From contig NZ_MKKY01000076.1 in assembly GCF_002091955.1 (NCBI RefSeq), forward strand, positions 44,534 through 108,533: 64,000 nt of DNA, given 5' to 3'. Source of the stretch: Rhodococcus sp. 1168. Its GTDB lineage: Bacteria > Actinomycetota > Actinomycetes > Mycobacteriales > Mycobacteriaceae. Positions within the stretch are counted from its first letter, which is position 1. Each line of letters starts with the position of its first letter. Under the pieces are notes generated by a model, which saw only the letters and a list, made by a program, of their open reading frames with translations, was not told the origin of the DNA and did no database searches. Of the stretch, positions 56,168 to 64,000 are shown one piece after another. Both the position numbers and the translations under genes were made by a program.

Positions 56168-57919
56168 CTAGAACCACTCGGGATTCATATCCAGGGTCGT
56201 ACGGTCCAGGGACGTCAAGAGGTCGAATTGGGGGCCTGTCTTCGGTAGTTCGTAGCCGAAGAAATAACGTGCGGCTTGACGCTTGCCGTCGTAGAAGGCA
56301 CCGGTCTTGCCTTCGACGGCGGTGAGCTGTTCGAGCCACATCCAGGCAATCACCACATGCCCGACTGCTTCGAGATACACGGTCGAATTCGCCAGTGCCA
56401 CCGCAGGATCACCCTTCGACCACAGCGCTGCAGTGACCTCGACCGTGCGGTTCCATGCCGCTTCCAGTTCATCGGCGAACCGCGCGGTGTCGAGGCTCAG
56501 CGGCCGGGCCCGTCCGACGGTGTCCGAAATTTTGGAACCGAGGAGCACCACCCCTGCCCCTGCCTGCATGGTTACCTTTCGGCCCAGCAGATCGAGCCCC
56601 TGGATGCCGTGCGTCCCCTCGTGAATCGGATTGAGTCGATTGTCTCGGTAGTACTGCTCGACGTCGTAGTCACGGGTGTAGCCGTAGCCGCCGTGAATCT
56701 GGATCGCCAGACTGTTGGCCTCGAGGCACCACTGTGACGGCCAGCTCTTCGCGATCGGCGTCAACACATCGAGCAAGAGGGTCGACTCCGCCTTGATCGT
56801 GTCGTCGGTCGTCGAATCCTGCTCGTCGACGAGCCTGGAACAGTAGAGACCGAGCGCAAGCGCTCCCTCCACATACGACTTCTGTGCCAACAACATTCGC
56901 CTGACGTCAGGGTGCTCGACGAGCGGCACGGCAGGAGACGACGGATCTTTCGACCCCAGCGGCCGACCTTGAGTTCGGACCTTCGCATACTCGAGCGACT
57001 TCAGGTATCCGACGTAGCCCAACGAAATCGCCAGGAACCCGACCCCGATTCGCGCCTCGTTCATCATGTGGAACATGTAGGAGAGACCGCGATGCTCCTC
57101 GCCGACGAGGTAGCCGAGCGATCCGTCGAAAGCGAGAAGGGTGTTGGTTGTCCCCCGGTTGCCCATCTTGTGGTTCAAACCGACGAGAGTCACCTCGTTG
57201 CGCTCCGCGTTCGGCAGAAACTTGGGGACGATGAACAACGAGATGCCTTTGACTCCCGGTCCCCCACCTGGGATTTTAGCCAGCACGAGGTGAATGATGT
57301 TCTCGGTGAGTTCGTGGTCGCCGGCCGAGATCCACATCTTGGTTCCGGTGATCCGGTAGCTGCCGTCGTCCTGCTTCTCGGCCCGGGTGGTGATGTCTGC
57401 GAGCGAGGAACCTGCCTGCGGCTCGGAGAGGCACATCGTGCCGAAGTACTTGCCCTCCAACATCGGACGCACGTACTCGTCGATCTGCTCGGCAGTTCCG
57501 TACGTCGAGATGAGATTGGCATTCGCGACGGTCAGGAACGGGTAGGACGCCGTCGAGGCGTTGGCCGCCTGGAAGTATGCCATCGATGCGCGAGCGACCG
57601 TCGTCGGCAGTTGCATCCCGCCGACGCTCTCGTCGAACTGGCTTGCAATGAGCCCGGCCGAGGAATAGACGTCCAATGCGGCCTTGACCTCGTCGATCAT
57701 CTCCACCGAGCCGTCCGGGCGCATGGTCGGCTCGTTCGCGTCGGACTTCTTGTTGTGCGGTTCGAAGTGCTTGTGCGCGATGTCTGCGCATAGGTCCAGT
57801 ACCGCGTCGAACGTCTCCTTCGAGTGTTCGGCGAACCGTGTGCGGTCCGTCAGCGATACGACGTCGAGCCACTCGTAGAGCAGGAAGTCGAGATCGCGGC
57901 GAGAGAGTACGTCGGTCAT
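56168..57919 (-). CDS. Acyl-CoA dehydrogenase with C-terminal extension
   Basis: A 583-residue dehydrogenase, about 200 residues longer than the classic family. Core blocks are GTMCLSEPQAGSSLADITT, TGTKMWISAGDHEL and GGYGYTRDYDVEQYYRDNRLNPIHEGTHGIQGLDLLGRKV, where the catalytic Glu lies in IHEGTHGIQ. The extra C-terminal domain is the one seen in long-chain and FadE5-like members. It is divergent from the TetR gene and probably repressed by it. Chain length of substrate unknown. Confidence 0.85.
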   Translation of the reverse strand: MTDVLSRRDLDFLLYEWLDVVSLTDRTRFAEHSKETFDAVLDLCADIAHKHFEPHNKKSDANEPTMRPDGSVEMIDEVKAALDVYSSAGLIASQFDESVGGMQLPTTVARASMAYFQAANASTASYPFLTVANANLISTYGTAEQIDEYVRPMLEGKYFGTMCLSEPQAGSSLADITTRAEKQDDGSYRITGTKMWISAGDHELTENIIHLVLAKIPGGGPGVKGISLFIVPKFLPNAERNEVTLVGLNHKMGNRGTTNTLLAFDGSLGYLVGEEHRGLSYMFHMMNEARIGVGFLAISLGYVGYLKSLEYAKVRTQGRPLGSKDPSSPAVPLVEHPDVRRMLLAQKSYVEGALALGLYCSRLVDEQDSTTDDTIKAESTLLLDVLTPIAKSWPSQWCLEANSLAIQIHGGYGYTRDYDVEQYYRDNRLNPIHEGTHGIQGLDLLGRKVTMQAGAGVVLLGSKISDTVGRARPLSLDTARFADELEAAWNRTVEVTAALWSKGDPAVALANSTVYLEAVGHVVIAWMWLEQLTAVEGKTGAFYDGKRQAARYFFGYELPKTGPQFDLLTSLDRTTLDMNPEWF

Positions 57920-57952
57920 GGCATGCCTCGTGTCGGAAGTCGCGGTGGGAAC

Positions 57953-57966
57953 TATGCAAATGCATA
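57953..57966. promoter_or_regulatory. Palindrome TATGCA-AA-TGCATA, candidate TetR operator
   Basis: A 14-bp site with perfect 6-bp arms, between the divergent dehydrogenase (start 57919) and TetR (start 58046) genes. A -10-like TATACT (57984-57989) for the TetR gene lies just beyond. The adjacent TetR protein is the natural candidate to bind it. Confidence 0.6.
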
Positions 57967-58045
57967 TTTTCTATGCGTCTGCCTATACTCGACCCGGCAC
58001 CCGATCGTGTCAACCCTGGACATCGAGAGGAGGGATCGACCAACC

Positions 58046-58642
58046 ATGAGTGTCGACGAGGTGAGCACCTCCAAAGCCGCCGCCCGAATCAGAAGCGCAG
58101 CCATCGAGATCTTCGCTGCCAAAGGGTACGGCGCGACGTCGACGCGCGAGATCGCCGCGAGCCTCGATCTCAGTCCCGGGGCCATGTATCCGCACTACAA
58201 AACCAAAGAGTCGCTACTGTTCGACGCGAGCCTCGACGGACACCGACGTGCGCTCGCCGAAACCAAGCAGGCCGATGTCGAAACCGACCCGCCGCCGGCA
58301 CGACTCGCATCCACGGTCCGCGCGTACGTCCAGTTCCATGCCCGTCATCACGCCTTGGCACGGGTCATCCAATACGAACTGCGGTCGCTCACGCCCGAGC
58401 ACTTTCGCACGATTGCCGCTGTTCGACGGGCCACCTCCAAGGTGTTCACCGACATCATCGACGCCGGCGTAATCACGGGAGATTTTTCGGTCGCCGATAC
58501 CGACGCTGCTACCTTGGCGATCACCTCGCTCGGAATCGACGTCAGCCGATGGTTTCCGAGTAAGTCGTTCTCGGACCCGGACATCCTGGCCTCGCGTTAT
58601 GTCGAACTGGCGCTTCGGATGGTCGGCGCACCGCCGTCGTAG
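58046..58642 (+). CDS. TetR-family regulator
   Basis: A 198-residue TetR protein with the helix-turn-helix IRSAAIEIFAAKGYGATSTREIAASLDLSPGAMYPHYKTKESL and a C-terminal ligand domain of the TetR_C_33 kind. ATG 58046 follows GAGGAGG at 12 bases. The open frame extends to 57824 but that is antisense to the dehydrogenase. It probably senses an acyl-CoA and represses the neighbouring dehydrogenase. Confidence 0.85.
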   Translation: MSVDEVSTSKAAARIRSAAIEIFAAKGYGATSTREIAASLDLSPGAMYPHYKTKESLLFDASLDGHRRALAETKQADVETDPPPARLASTVRAYVQFHARHHALARVIQYELRSLTPEHFRTIAAVRRATSKVFTDIIDAGVITGDFSVADTDAATLAITSLGIDVSRWFPSKSFSDPDILASRYVELALRMVGAPPS

Positions 58643-58697
58643 TTTTCACGGCAAGCCAGCGCGTCCAGCAGTCCAGCCAGCTATCTACTCATTCCGG

Positions 58698-59303
58698 CTA
58701 CAGCGTCGGTTGCCATTGCTGTGGGTCACGCACGACGATCGGAAGTGCGTCCGGATCACCTGCAGGCCACCGTGCGGGAGATTCACCGAGTTCATGCAGG
58801 CGTTCCATTTGCTCACGACACCACGGCGATACCGCACCACCCTCAGCCACGAACCTCGAAAATTGTTGCCACGGAACCCAATCAGCACGTGAGACCTCGT
58901 CTGGATGCGGTTTCGGAGCGGGCCCGTCGTAGATGACGCCGAACACCGGACACAGTTCGTTTTCCACGATTCCGTTCGCCATAACGGCCCGATACCGGAA
59001 ACCGGGAAGCAGCAGGCGCACGCCTCCTGCCTCGATTCCCAGCTCCTGACTCAACCTGCGCAGGACCGCATCACCCAGATTCTCCCCTGGTCCCGGATGC
59101 CCGCAACAACTGTTGGTGGTCACCCCCGGCCAGGTCGACTTATGATGGGCACGCTCGGTTACCAGCACGTCGTCCTTGCCGTTGAATACGTAGCACGAGA
59201 ACGCCAGATGCAGCGGAGTCGTCGTCGTATGCACGGTCGACTTCGCCCGCGTTCCCAATTTCCGGCCGGCATCGTCGACGAGTACGACCTCCTCGGTCAG
59301 CAT
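58698..59303 (-). CDS. idi: Isopentenyl-diphosphate delta-isomerase, type 1
   Basis: A 201-residue Nudix-like isomerase. The catalytic Cys is in TTNSCCGHP and the metal Glu pair in ENELCPVF, with the RAHHKSTWPG substrate loop. It interconverts IPP and DMAPP for carotenoid, menaquinone and decaprenyl precursors. ATG 59303 fits the family. The frame to 59339 is open but not conserved. It stands alone between the TetR gene and the decayed arsenic cistron. Confidence 0.9.
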   Translation of the reverse strand: MLTEEVVLVDDAGRKLGTRAKSTVHTTTTPLHLAFSCYVFNGKDDVLVTERAHHKSTWPGVTTNSCCGHPGPGENLGDAVLRRLSQELGIEAGGVRLLLPGFRYRAVMANGIVENELCPVFGVIYDGPAPKPHPDEVSRADWVPWQQFSRFVAEGGAVSPWCREQMERLHELGESPARWPAGDPDALPIVVRDPQQWQPTL

Positions 59304-59621
59304 CGGGCACTGCCGGCGGATGAGGTGAGGGGCTCGCAAGCTATCCGATCCATACCGTCATGTTCCCAGACCCCGCCACAATCGAAACATTTCGGCGCCG
59401 GTCGGCGCGTTCTTTTTTCTGGAACGTCATTGCCGGGCATCGCGGGACCTCAAACGTAGGTTCGGAGTGCCTGGGGACATCGGGTATGACTTCTCTTTAT
59501 CGCTGTTCGGATGGCCGGGAGGGAATGGCCGCTCGGTATCCTCGACGACTCGACCGCTCGGTGAGAGGCGCGACGCGATCGCTGATCAAGGACACGACAT
59601 GAATGCCGTCCGCCAAGTGGT
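59304..59621. other. Gene-free region upstream of idi
   Basis: About 320 bases without a supported gene. It must hold the idi promoter on its left. No repeat, terminator hairpin or mobile-element end was recognised, only short unsupported ORFs. Confidence 0.5.
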
Positions 59622-60747
59622 CTATCTGTATCCATCGATCGAGGGGACACGCTGTGCAGGACTCGCGGGTGGGTATCCACCGGTCGACGTCGCATCGGGG
59701 TCGTCGAACACCCCCGCTCCGCCGCACACACCGGTGTCGGGCAGTCTCAGTTCGACCTTCCGGGCGCCCTCGTGATCGCCGGCGAGCTCGGCGGCGATGC
59801 TGCGAACCTGCTCGTATCCCGTCATCGCGAGAACGTCGGCGCGCGGCCGCAACTCTTCATGCCCACCAGGTACAGACCCGGCTCCGTTTGGGTGAGCTCC
59901 TCGACGCCATGGGGGGACACCGATCCGCACGAGTGCATGTTCGGATCGACCAGTTCTGCGACGAACCTCGGTGCCTGCAAGGTCGGGTCGAGGTCGAGGC
60001 GTACCCCGGAAAGCCACGACAGGTCCGGCCGAAACCCGGTCAGCGCGACGATACGGTCGACGTTCTCGATCCGCGCGCCGGTGTCTCCGACCAGTGTGAG
60101 CCGATCACCCTGTGCAGCTACCTCTTCGGTACGGAACCCGGACGCCACTGTCAGGTATCCGTCGTCGACGGCCTTCTTCGCACGCAGGCCCAGGGCGCGC
60201 CGCGGGCGGCCAGTTCGTCGGCTTCGCCGCCCAGGTCAGGGTCGTACCGGGGTGCTGTGCGGCGAGGTCGGCGAAACTGATGATCGCGGTGAGGGCGGAG
60301 TGTCCGCTGCAGGCGATGACGATGTGCTTGCCGGCGTAGACGAATAGGACACTGTGGTCTTCGAGGTCGGGAACCCGATAGGCGATTTGCTCGGCCGCGG
60401 CGCGTTCGCCGATCGCCGGAAGTCCCTCGCTACCCAGCGGATTGGGCGATCCTCACGTTCCGGATGCGTCGACGACGGCGCGGGCGAGGATGCGTTCTTC
60501 GGTGCCGTCACTGCGGCGTACATGCACCGACAGCGGTTCGGTGTCGCGCCCGGCGTCGACCACGCGGTCGCGGCCACGCGGTCGCGGCCACGCGGTCGCG
60601 GCCACGCGGTCGCGGCCACGCGGTCGCGGCGTGCGACGCCGACGATCCGCGCTCGAGCACGACGACGTCGGACCCGGTCTCGGTGAGACGCGCGGCGGCA
60701 AGTCCGATGGATCCTGTGCCGACCACCACGACGGGGTATTCGGTCAT
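59622..60747 (-). pseudogene. Decayed flavoprotein (NAD(P)/FAD oxidoreductase) of the arsenic operon
   Basis: Homology runs through four pieces in different frames. Start: MTEYPVVVVGTGSIGLAAA at 60747 (FAD motif), then five 14-bp repeats (60560-60629) that shift the frame, then VRRSDGTEERILARAVVDASGT ending at an in-frame TGA (60453-60455, expected Trp), then GSPNPLGSEGLPAIGERAAA...YAGKHIVIACSGHSALTAI, a frameshift near 60200, GFRTEEVAAQGDRLTLVGD...LYLVGMKSCGRAPTF, another frameshift near 59830, and a C-terminus with GYEQVRSIAAELAGDHEGARKVELRLPDTGVCGG. The intact family is often found in ars operons. ATG overlaps the arsO stop (ATGA), so it was once the last cistron. Confidence 0.82.
60560..60629. 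repeat. Five tandem copies of a 14-bp repeat
   Basis: CCACGCGGTCGCGG repeated five times without a mismatch, inside the N-terminal part of the flavoprotein pseudogene. Fourteen is not a multiple of three, so each copy gained or lost changes the reading frame. Confidence 0.95.
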
Positions 60748-61790
60748 GATGTGACTACCTTTCCTCGGTGTAGCAAAGAATGCACGGCGTTGCGTGCGGT
60801 GCGCCCGACGCCGATCAGTGTCGCTGACGCGGGGCCGGTCCAGTCTCCGTAGCCGAGGAACACCACGGTCTCCTCACCGCGTACGTGATTGCCGTCCAGG
60901 GCAATCGAGTGGCCCTCGGTCGGTAGGTGCAGCGGATGCAGGTGCCGCACCGCGGGTCTGAAGCCGGTGCACCAGATGATGGCGTCAAGGTGCTCGGTGT
61001 CGGTGCCGTCGGGGGTGAGTGCGGTGAACATGGGGTGTGCGTGCAGAACGCCGCGGTCGCGGGCGGCCTGGACGGGCGGCACCATCACGATGTCCCCGAG
61101 CCTCGCCACTCCGCCGGTGTCGTGGTTCCCTGAAGCCAGTGAGCGGGCACGGTCGGAAGCGACGTCGAACAGGACGCGGCCGTCGACGTCGTCGGGCAGA
61201 AATCTCGGTTCGCGCTCGGTGAACCACTCCGTGTCGGCGACTGTGGATACCTCGGCGAGGATCTGGGCTGCGGAGTTGCCACCCCCGACGATGCCGACTC
61301 GCATTCCCTGGAACGGATTCGGGCGGTGGTAATCGTGGGCGTGCAGTTGTGTTCCGCGGAACTCGTGCATGCCGGGGTAGCTGGGCCAGAACGGGCGCGA
61401 CCAGGTTCCGGTTGTATTTATCAAGGCTGCAGCCGAATACGTGGCATTATCGGTGTGGATGCGATACCCGGCTCCTGCGCGGTTTACGGAGTCCACCCGC
61501 ACGGGTCGATGCACGGGGAGTTCGTACTTCTTCTCGTATGTCCGGAGGTAGTCCACCACGTGTGAGGCCGGCGGAAACCCACCGTGCCACGGCGGCATCG
61601 GCCACCCCGGCAATCGCGAGTACTCGGCGGGGCTGAACAGGTGCAGCGAGGGCCAGTAGTCCTGCCACGACCCGCCGGGGTGCGTCTGATCGTCGAGGAT
61701 CACGAAATCCACCCCGGCGCGGCGCAGATAGTACCCGGCGGCAAGGCCTGCCTGGCCACCGCCGATGATCACAGCCTCGGCGCTGAGCAC
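60744..61790 (-). CDS. arsO: ArsO-like flavin monooxygenase
   Basis: A 348-residue FAD/NADPH monooxygenase of the ArsO type. AVIIGGGQAGLAAGYYLRRAG binds FAD, the FMO-like LHLFSPAEYSRLPGWPMP follows, RVGIVGGGNSAAQIL binds NADPH, and IWCTGFRPAV is the late family motif. It is commonly encoded in arsenic operons and may act on trivalent arsenicals, but the reaction is not settled. It follows arsC by three bases. Confidence 0.82.
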   Translation of the reverse strand: MLSAEAVIIGGGQAGLAAGYYLRRAGVDFVILDDQTHPGGSWQDYWPSLHLFSPAEYSRLPGWPMPPWHGGFPPASHVVDYLRTYEKKYELPVHRPVRVDSVNRAGAGYRIHTDNATYSAAALINTTGTWSRPFWPSYPGMHEFRGTQLHAHDYHRPNPFQGMRVGIVGGGNSAAQILAEVSTVADTEWFTEREPRFLPDDVDGRVLFDVASDRARSLASGNHDTGGVARLGDIVMVPPVQAARDRGVLHAHPMFTALTPDGTDTEHLDAIIWCTGFRPAVRHLHPLHLPTEGHSIALDGNHVRGEETVVFLGYGDWTGPASATLIGVGRTARNAVHSLLHRGKVVTS

Positions 61791-61793
61791 GAC

Positions 61794-62198
61794 TCAGCCG
61801 ATCCGCGAGACTAATTCGTCGACGCGGGCGGCGATGTCGTCGCGGACCAACCGCATGCGTTCGATTCCGTCGATTCCGCGTTCGGACGGCTCGTCGGTGT
61901 CCCAGTTCTCGAACGTCGGGCCGTCGACGATGTCGACCTGCGCTTCGCTGCCGAGGGTGATCACGTAGTCCATCCGCGCCAGCAACGCCGGGTCGATCGG
62001 CTTCGGCTGCTCACCGCTCAGATCCACTCCGACCTCGAGCAGCGACTCGGCCGACAACGCGTTCACCGCGGTGCCGGGTGTCGTTCCGGCAGAATGCACC
62101 TCGATGGCGTCACCAGCTGCTTCGCGCATCAGTCCGGCCGCCACCTGCGACTTGCCGCCATTCTTCACGCACACGAACAACACGCTCGGGGTGCTCAT
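61794..62198 (-). CDS. arsC: Arsenate reductase (mycothiol type), P-loop variant
   Basis: A 134-residue low-molecular-weight phosphatase-fold enzyme. The active-site loop reads FVCVKNGGKSQVAAG, with the catalytic Cys but Lys where most members have Arg. GTTPGTAVNALSAESLLEVGVDL and FENWDTDEPSERGIDGIERMRLVRDDI match actinobacterial arsenate-mycothiol transferases. ATG overlaps the stop of the second arsC (ATGA). Third of three arsC genes in the operon. Confidence 0.82.
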   Translation of the reverse strand: MSTPSVLFVCVKNGGKSQVAAGLMREAAGDAIEVHSAGTTPGTAVNALSAESLLEVGVDLSGEQPKPIDPALLARMDYVITLGSEAQVDIVDGPTFENWDTDEPSERGIDGIERMRLVRDDIAARVDELVSRIG

Positions 62199-62617
62199 CG
62201 GACCGAGCGGGACCGTGCAGGAACCAGTTCCTCGACGAGGTCGCGGACGAGCTCTTCGATGCGGTCCCGGATGGGGCGGACCGCGTCGATACCGTTGCCA
62301 GCGGGGTCGGGTAGTGCCCAGTCGCGGTAGCTCACACCGGGGAACACTGGGCACGCGTCACCGCATCCCATGGTGATGACGACGTCGGAGGTTTCGACGG
62401 CGTCGGGAGTGAGGATCTTGGGGGTCTGGTTCGAGATGTCGATCCCGACCTCGGCCATAACCCCGACGGCGGAGGCGTTGACGGTGTCGGCGGGAGCGCT
62501 CCCGGCGGACCGGACTTCCACCGAGTCGCCGGAGAGGTGGGTCAGGAAGCCCGCGGCCATCTGGGATCGGCCGGCGTTGTGGACACAAACGAACAGAACA
62601 CTGGGTGTGTGGGGCAT
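62195..62617 (-). CDS. arsC: Arsenate reductase
   Basis: A 140-residue enzyme with the loop FVCVHNAGRSQMAAGF, Cys-X5-Arg type, and the later DVVITMGCGDACPVFPG with two further cysteines. It converts arsenate to arsenite for export by Acr3. The reductant in these bacteria is usually mycothiol/mycoredoxin or thioredoxin. The gap to the preceding arsC is 39 bases. Confidence 0.9.
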   Translation of the reverse strand: MPHTPSVLFVCVHNAGRSQMAAGFLTHLSGDSVEVRSAGSAPADTVNASAVGVMAEVGIDISNQTPKILTPDAVETSDVVITMGCGDACPVFPGVSYRDWALPDPAGNGIDAVRPIRDRIEELVRDLVEELVPARSRSVR

Positions 62618-62656
62618 CGAAGAACCCTTTCGGTCGGTCTCGGTGTGTGTGCGGTG

Positions 62657-63310
62657 TCAGGAGAGAACGGGCGTCGTCAGTTCGGTGAGCAGCTGGCGGA
62701 CGCGGGTGTCGAGGTCGTCGCGTACGCGGCGCACCTCGTCGAGCGGTTGGCCATCCGGGTCGTCGAGTTCCCAGTCGAGATACCGCTTTCCGGGATAGAT
62801 GGTGCAGGCGTCGCCGCACCCCATCGATACCACGACATCGGCGGCTGCGACGACGTCGTCGGTCAACGGTTTGGGGAACTCTGCGCCGAGGTCGATGCCA
62901 ACCTCGGTCATCGCCTGAACGACGGTGGGGTTGATCTCGTGAGTCGGCGCCGAACCAGCGGAGCGAACGTGCACTAGCCGGCCACCGCGGTGGGCAAGCA
63001 GCGCCGCGGCCATCTGAGAGCGGCCGGCGTTGTGAACGCAGATGAACAGCACCTCCGGAACGTCTTTCGGCGCTGCGCCCTGCGACTGGGCCAGCGCGGT
63101 GAGGCGGTCAGCCGCAAATCGACCCGCCAGAGACGTCAAGTGCGTGTGAATCTTCGCGGTGCGCCGCAGGGCCGCGTAGGACTCGAAAACGTACCGCTCG
63201 ACGGTCTGCGGGGAGAACACACCGGTGTATTTCGCGGACAGTTCGGCCGTGGTGTGGCTCAGCACGGCTTGGGGCATGAGGAGTTCGGGTTGGGCGCGGT
63301 GTTCAGACAT
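62657..63310 (-). CDS. arsC: Arsenate reductase with N-terminal helical domain
   Basis: A 217-residue form. About 80 N-terminal residues form a helical domain (LSHTTAELSAKYTGVFSPQTVERYVFESYAALRRTAKI) before the phosphatase fold with loop FICVHNAGRSQMAAAL and MGCGDACTIYPG. Such extended ArsC proteins are typical of actinobacteria. ATG overlaps the acr3 stop (TGATG), so translation is coupled with the exporter. Confidence 0.88.
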   Translation of the reverse strand: MSEHRAQPELLMPQAVLSHTTAELSAKYTGVFSPQTVERYVFESYAALRRTAKIHTHLTSLAGRFAADRLTALAQSQGAAPKDVPEVLFICVHNAGRSQMAAALLAHRGGRLVHVRSAGSAPTHEINPTVVQAMTEVGIDLGAEFPKPLTDDVVAAADVVVSMGCGDACTIYPGKRYLDWELDDPDGQPLDEVRRVRDDLDTRVRQLLTELTTPVLS

Positions 63311-64000
63311 CAGGACTCCTGTGTCGCTGTGGTCACGGAAGGGCGGGGAATGAAGCGTTTACGCAGGGCGAGTGAGACATAGACAAGTCCGACGAGAACG
63401 GGGACTTCGATGAGGGGCCCGACGACGCCGGCGAGGGCTTGACCGGATGTGGCCCCGTAGGTTGCGATGGCGACGGCGATGGCGAGTTCGAAGTTGTTGC
63501 CCGCGGCGGTGAACGCGAGCGTGGTGGTGCGTTCGTAACCCAGACTCATGGCGGCACCGAGGATGTAACCACCGCCCCACATCACGGCGAAGTACACCAG
63601 CAGAGGCAGCGCGATGCGGACGACGTCGAGGGGCTGCGAGGTAATTCGATCGCCTTGCAGCGCAAAGAGAATCACAATGGTGAACAAAAGACCGTACAGC
63701 GCCCACGGTGCGATGCGGGGAATGAACTTCTCCTCGTACCAATCGCGTCCTTTGGCGCGTTCGCCAAAAAAGCGGGAGGCAAATCCAGCGATTAACGGGA
63801 CGCCGAGAAAGATCAGTACCGATTTGGCGATCTGCCAGGGCGAGGCCTCGATGGTGGTCTGGTCCAGGCCTAGCCACCCCGGCAGCACCGAGAGGTAGAA
63901 CCAACCGAGGACGGCGAACATGAACACCTGGAACACGGAGTTGATGGCGACCAGGACGGCGGCGGCTTCACGGTCACCGCACGCAAGGTCGTTCCAGATG
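63310..64000 (-). CDS. acr3: Acr3-family arsenite exporter, 5' end outside window
   Basis: C-terminal part (about 230 residues) of an Acr3 permease. The reading frame continues past 64000. Visible is IWNDLACGDREAAAVLVAIN with the conserved substrate Cys, several membrane helices (PWALYGLLFTIVILFALQG, LVYFAVMWGGGYILGAAM) and FTAAGNNFELAIAVAIATYG. It extrudes arsenite from the cytoplasm. Upstream gene of the leftward ars operon within view. The operon promoter lies beyond the right edge. Confidence 0.92.
   Translation of the reverse strand, partial: IWNDLACGDREAAAVLVAINSVFQVFMFAVLGWFYLSVLPGWLGLDQTTIEASPWQIAKSVLIFLGVPLIAGFASRFFGERAKGRDWYEEKFIPRIAPWALYGLLFTIVILFALQGDRITSQPLDVVRIALPLLVYFAVMWGGGYILGAAMSLGYERTTTLAFTAAGNNFELAIAVAIATYGATSGQALAGVVGPLIEVPVLVGLVYVSLALRKRFIPRPSVTTATQES

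Noticed and set aside
60442..60852. Plus-strand ORFs across the 14-bp repeats
   Set aside because: Produced by the repeat in every frame (Arg/Pro/Gly strings). No family and no start signals.

Overview
The window reads as chromosome of a mycolic-acid actinomycete, most likely Rhodococcus in the broad sense (Rhodococcus/Rhodococcoides). This is inferred from the gene families and not from a marker gene. The supporting evidence is a mycofactocin locus, an NDMA-type methanol dehydrogenase, a KshB-like reductase behind a textbook KstR operator, mycothiol-type arsenate reductases, and two blocks whose order matches Mycobacterium tuberculosis (cbs/metB/SGNH/thiolase, and accD1-accA1-fadE19-maoC-citE). 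No rRNA, tRNA, CRISPR array or insertion sequence was seen.

Left part (1-13.2 kb): alcohol oxidation. mftA-mftB-mftC-mftD, followed by an OYE-type oxidoreductase cut by the window edge, run leftward. The regulator mftR and a glycan methyltransferase (mftM) run rightward. Next come a leftward operon adh-histidine kinase-response regulator and a second leftward operon mdo-moxR-vwa. Both of these operons carry the same 16-bp palindrome about 115-135 bp upstream, which suggests the two-component system controls both. A KshB-like reductase with a KstR site lies divergent from mdo.

Middle (13.3-42.8 kb): an MFS exporter, a racemase, reverse transsulfuration (metB, cbs), glutaryl-CoA dehydrogenase, SGNH hydrolase, thiolase, BAX-inhibitor-like protein, RNA methyltransferase, peroxiredoxin and PTP. 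An arginine-catabolic block follows (D-arginine dehydrogenase-like, Lrp, arginine/lysine 2-monooxygenase, amidase, guanidinobutyrase-type ureohydrolase, PucR). It would take arginine to 4-guanidinobutyramide, 4-guanidinobutyrate, and then GABA plus urea. Then come TerC, Dps, small stress-type genes, and a leucine/branched acyl-CoA operon (accD1-accA1-fadE19-maoC-citE) with a divergent TetR regulator. A truncated amine-oxidase relic and a class III sirtuin close this part.

Right part (43-64 kb): a degenerate EAL-DICT sensor protein, then two divergent, tightly overlapping glycan operons (GT2, GT4-like, WcbI on the minus strand; GT4, GT4, MurG-like, GT2 on the plus strand). After these lie a PRC-barrel trio, glgX, an acyl-CoA dehydrogenase with its TetR regulator, and idi. 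The window ends in an arsenic operon (acr3, three arsC, arsO) whose last cistron, a flavoprotein, is a pseudogene carrying five 14-bp tandem repeats. Three candidate SigF/SigB-type promoters (GTTT-N15/16-GGGTA) stand before dps, a small ORF and glgX, and two of them imply leaderless mRNAs.
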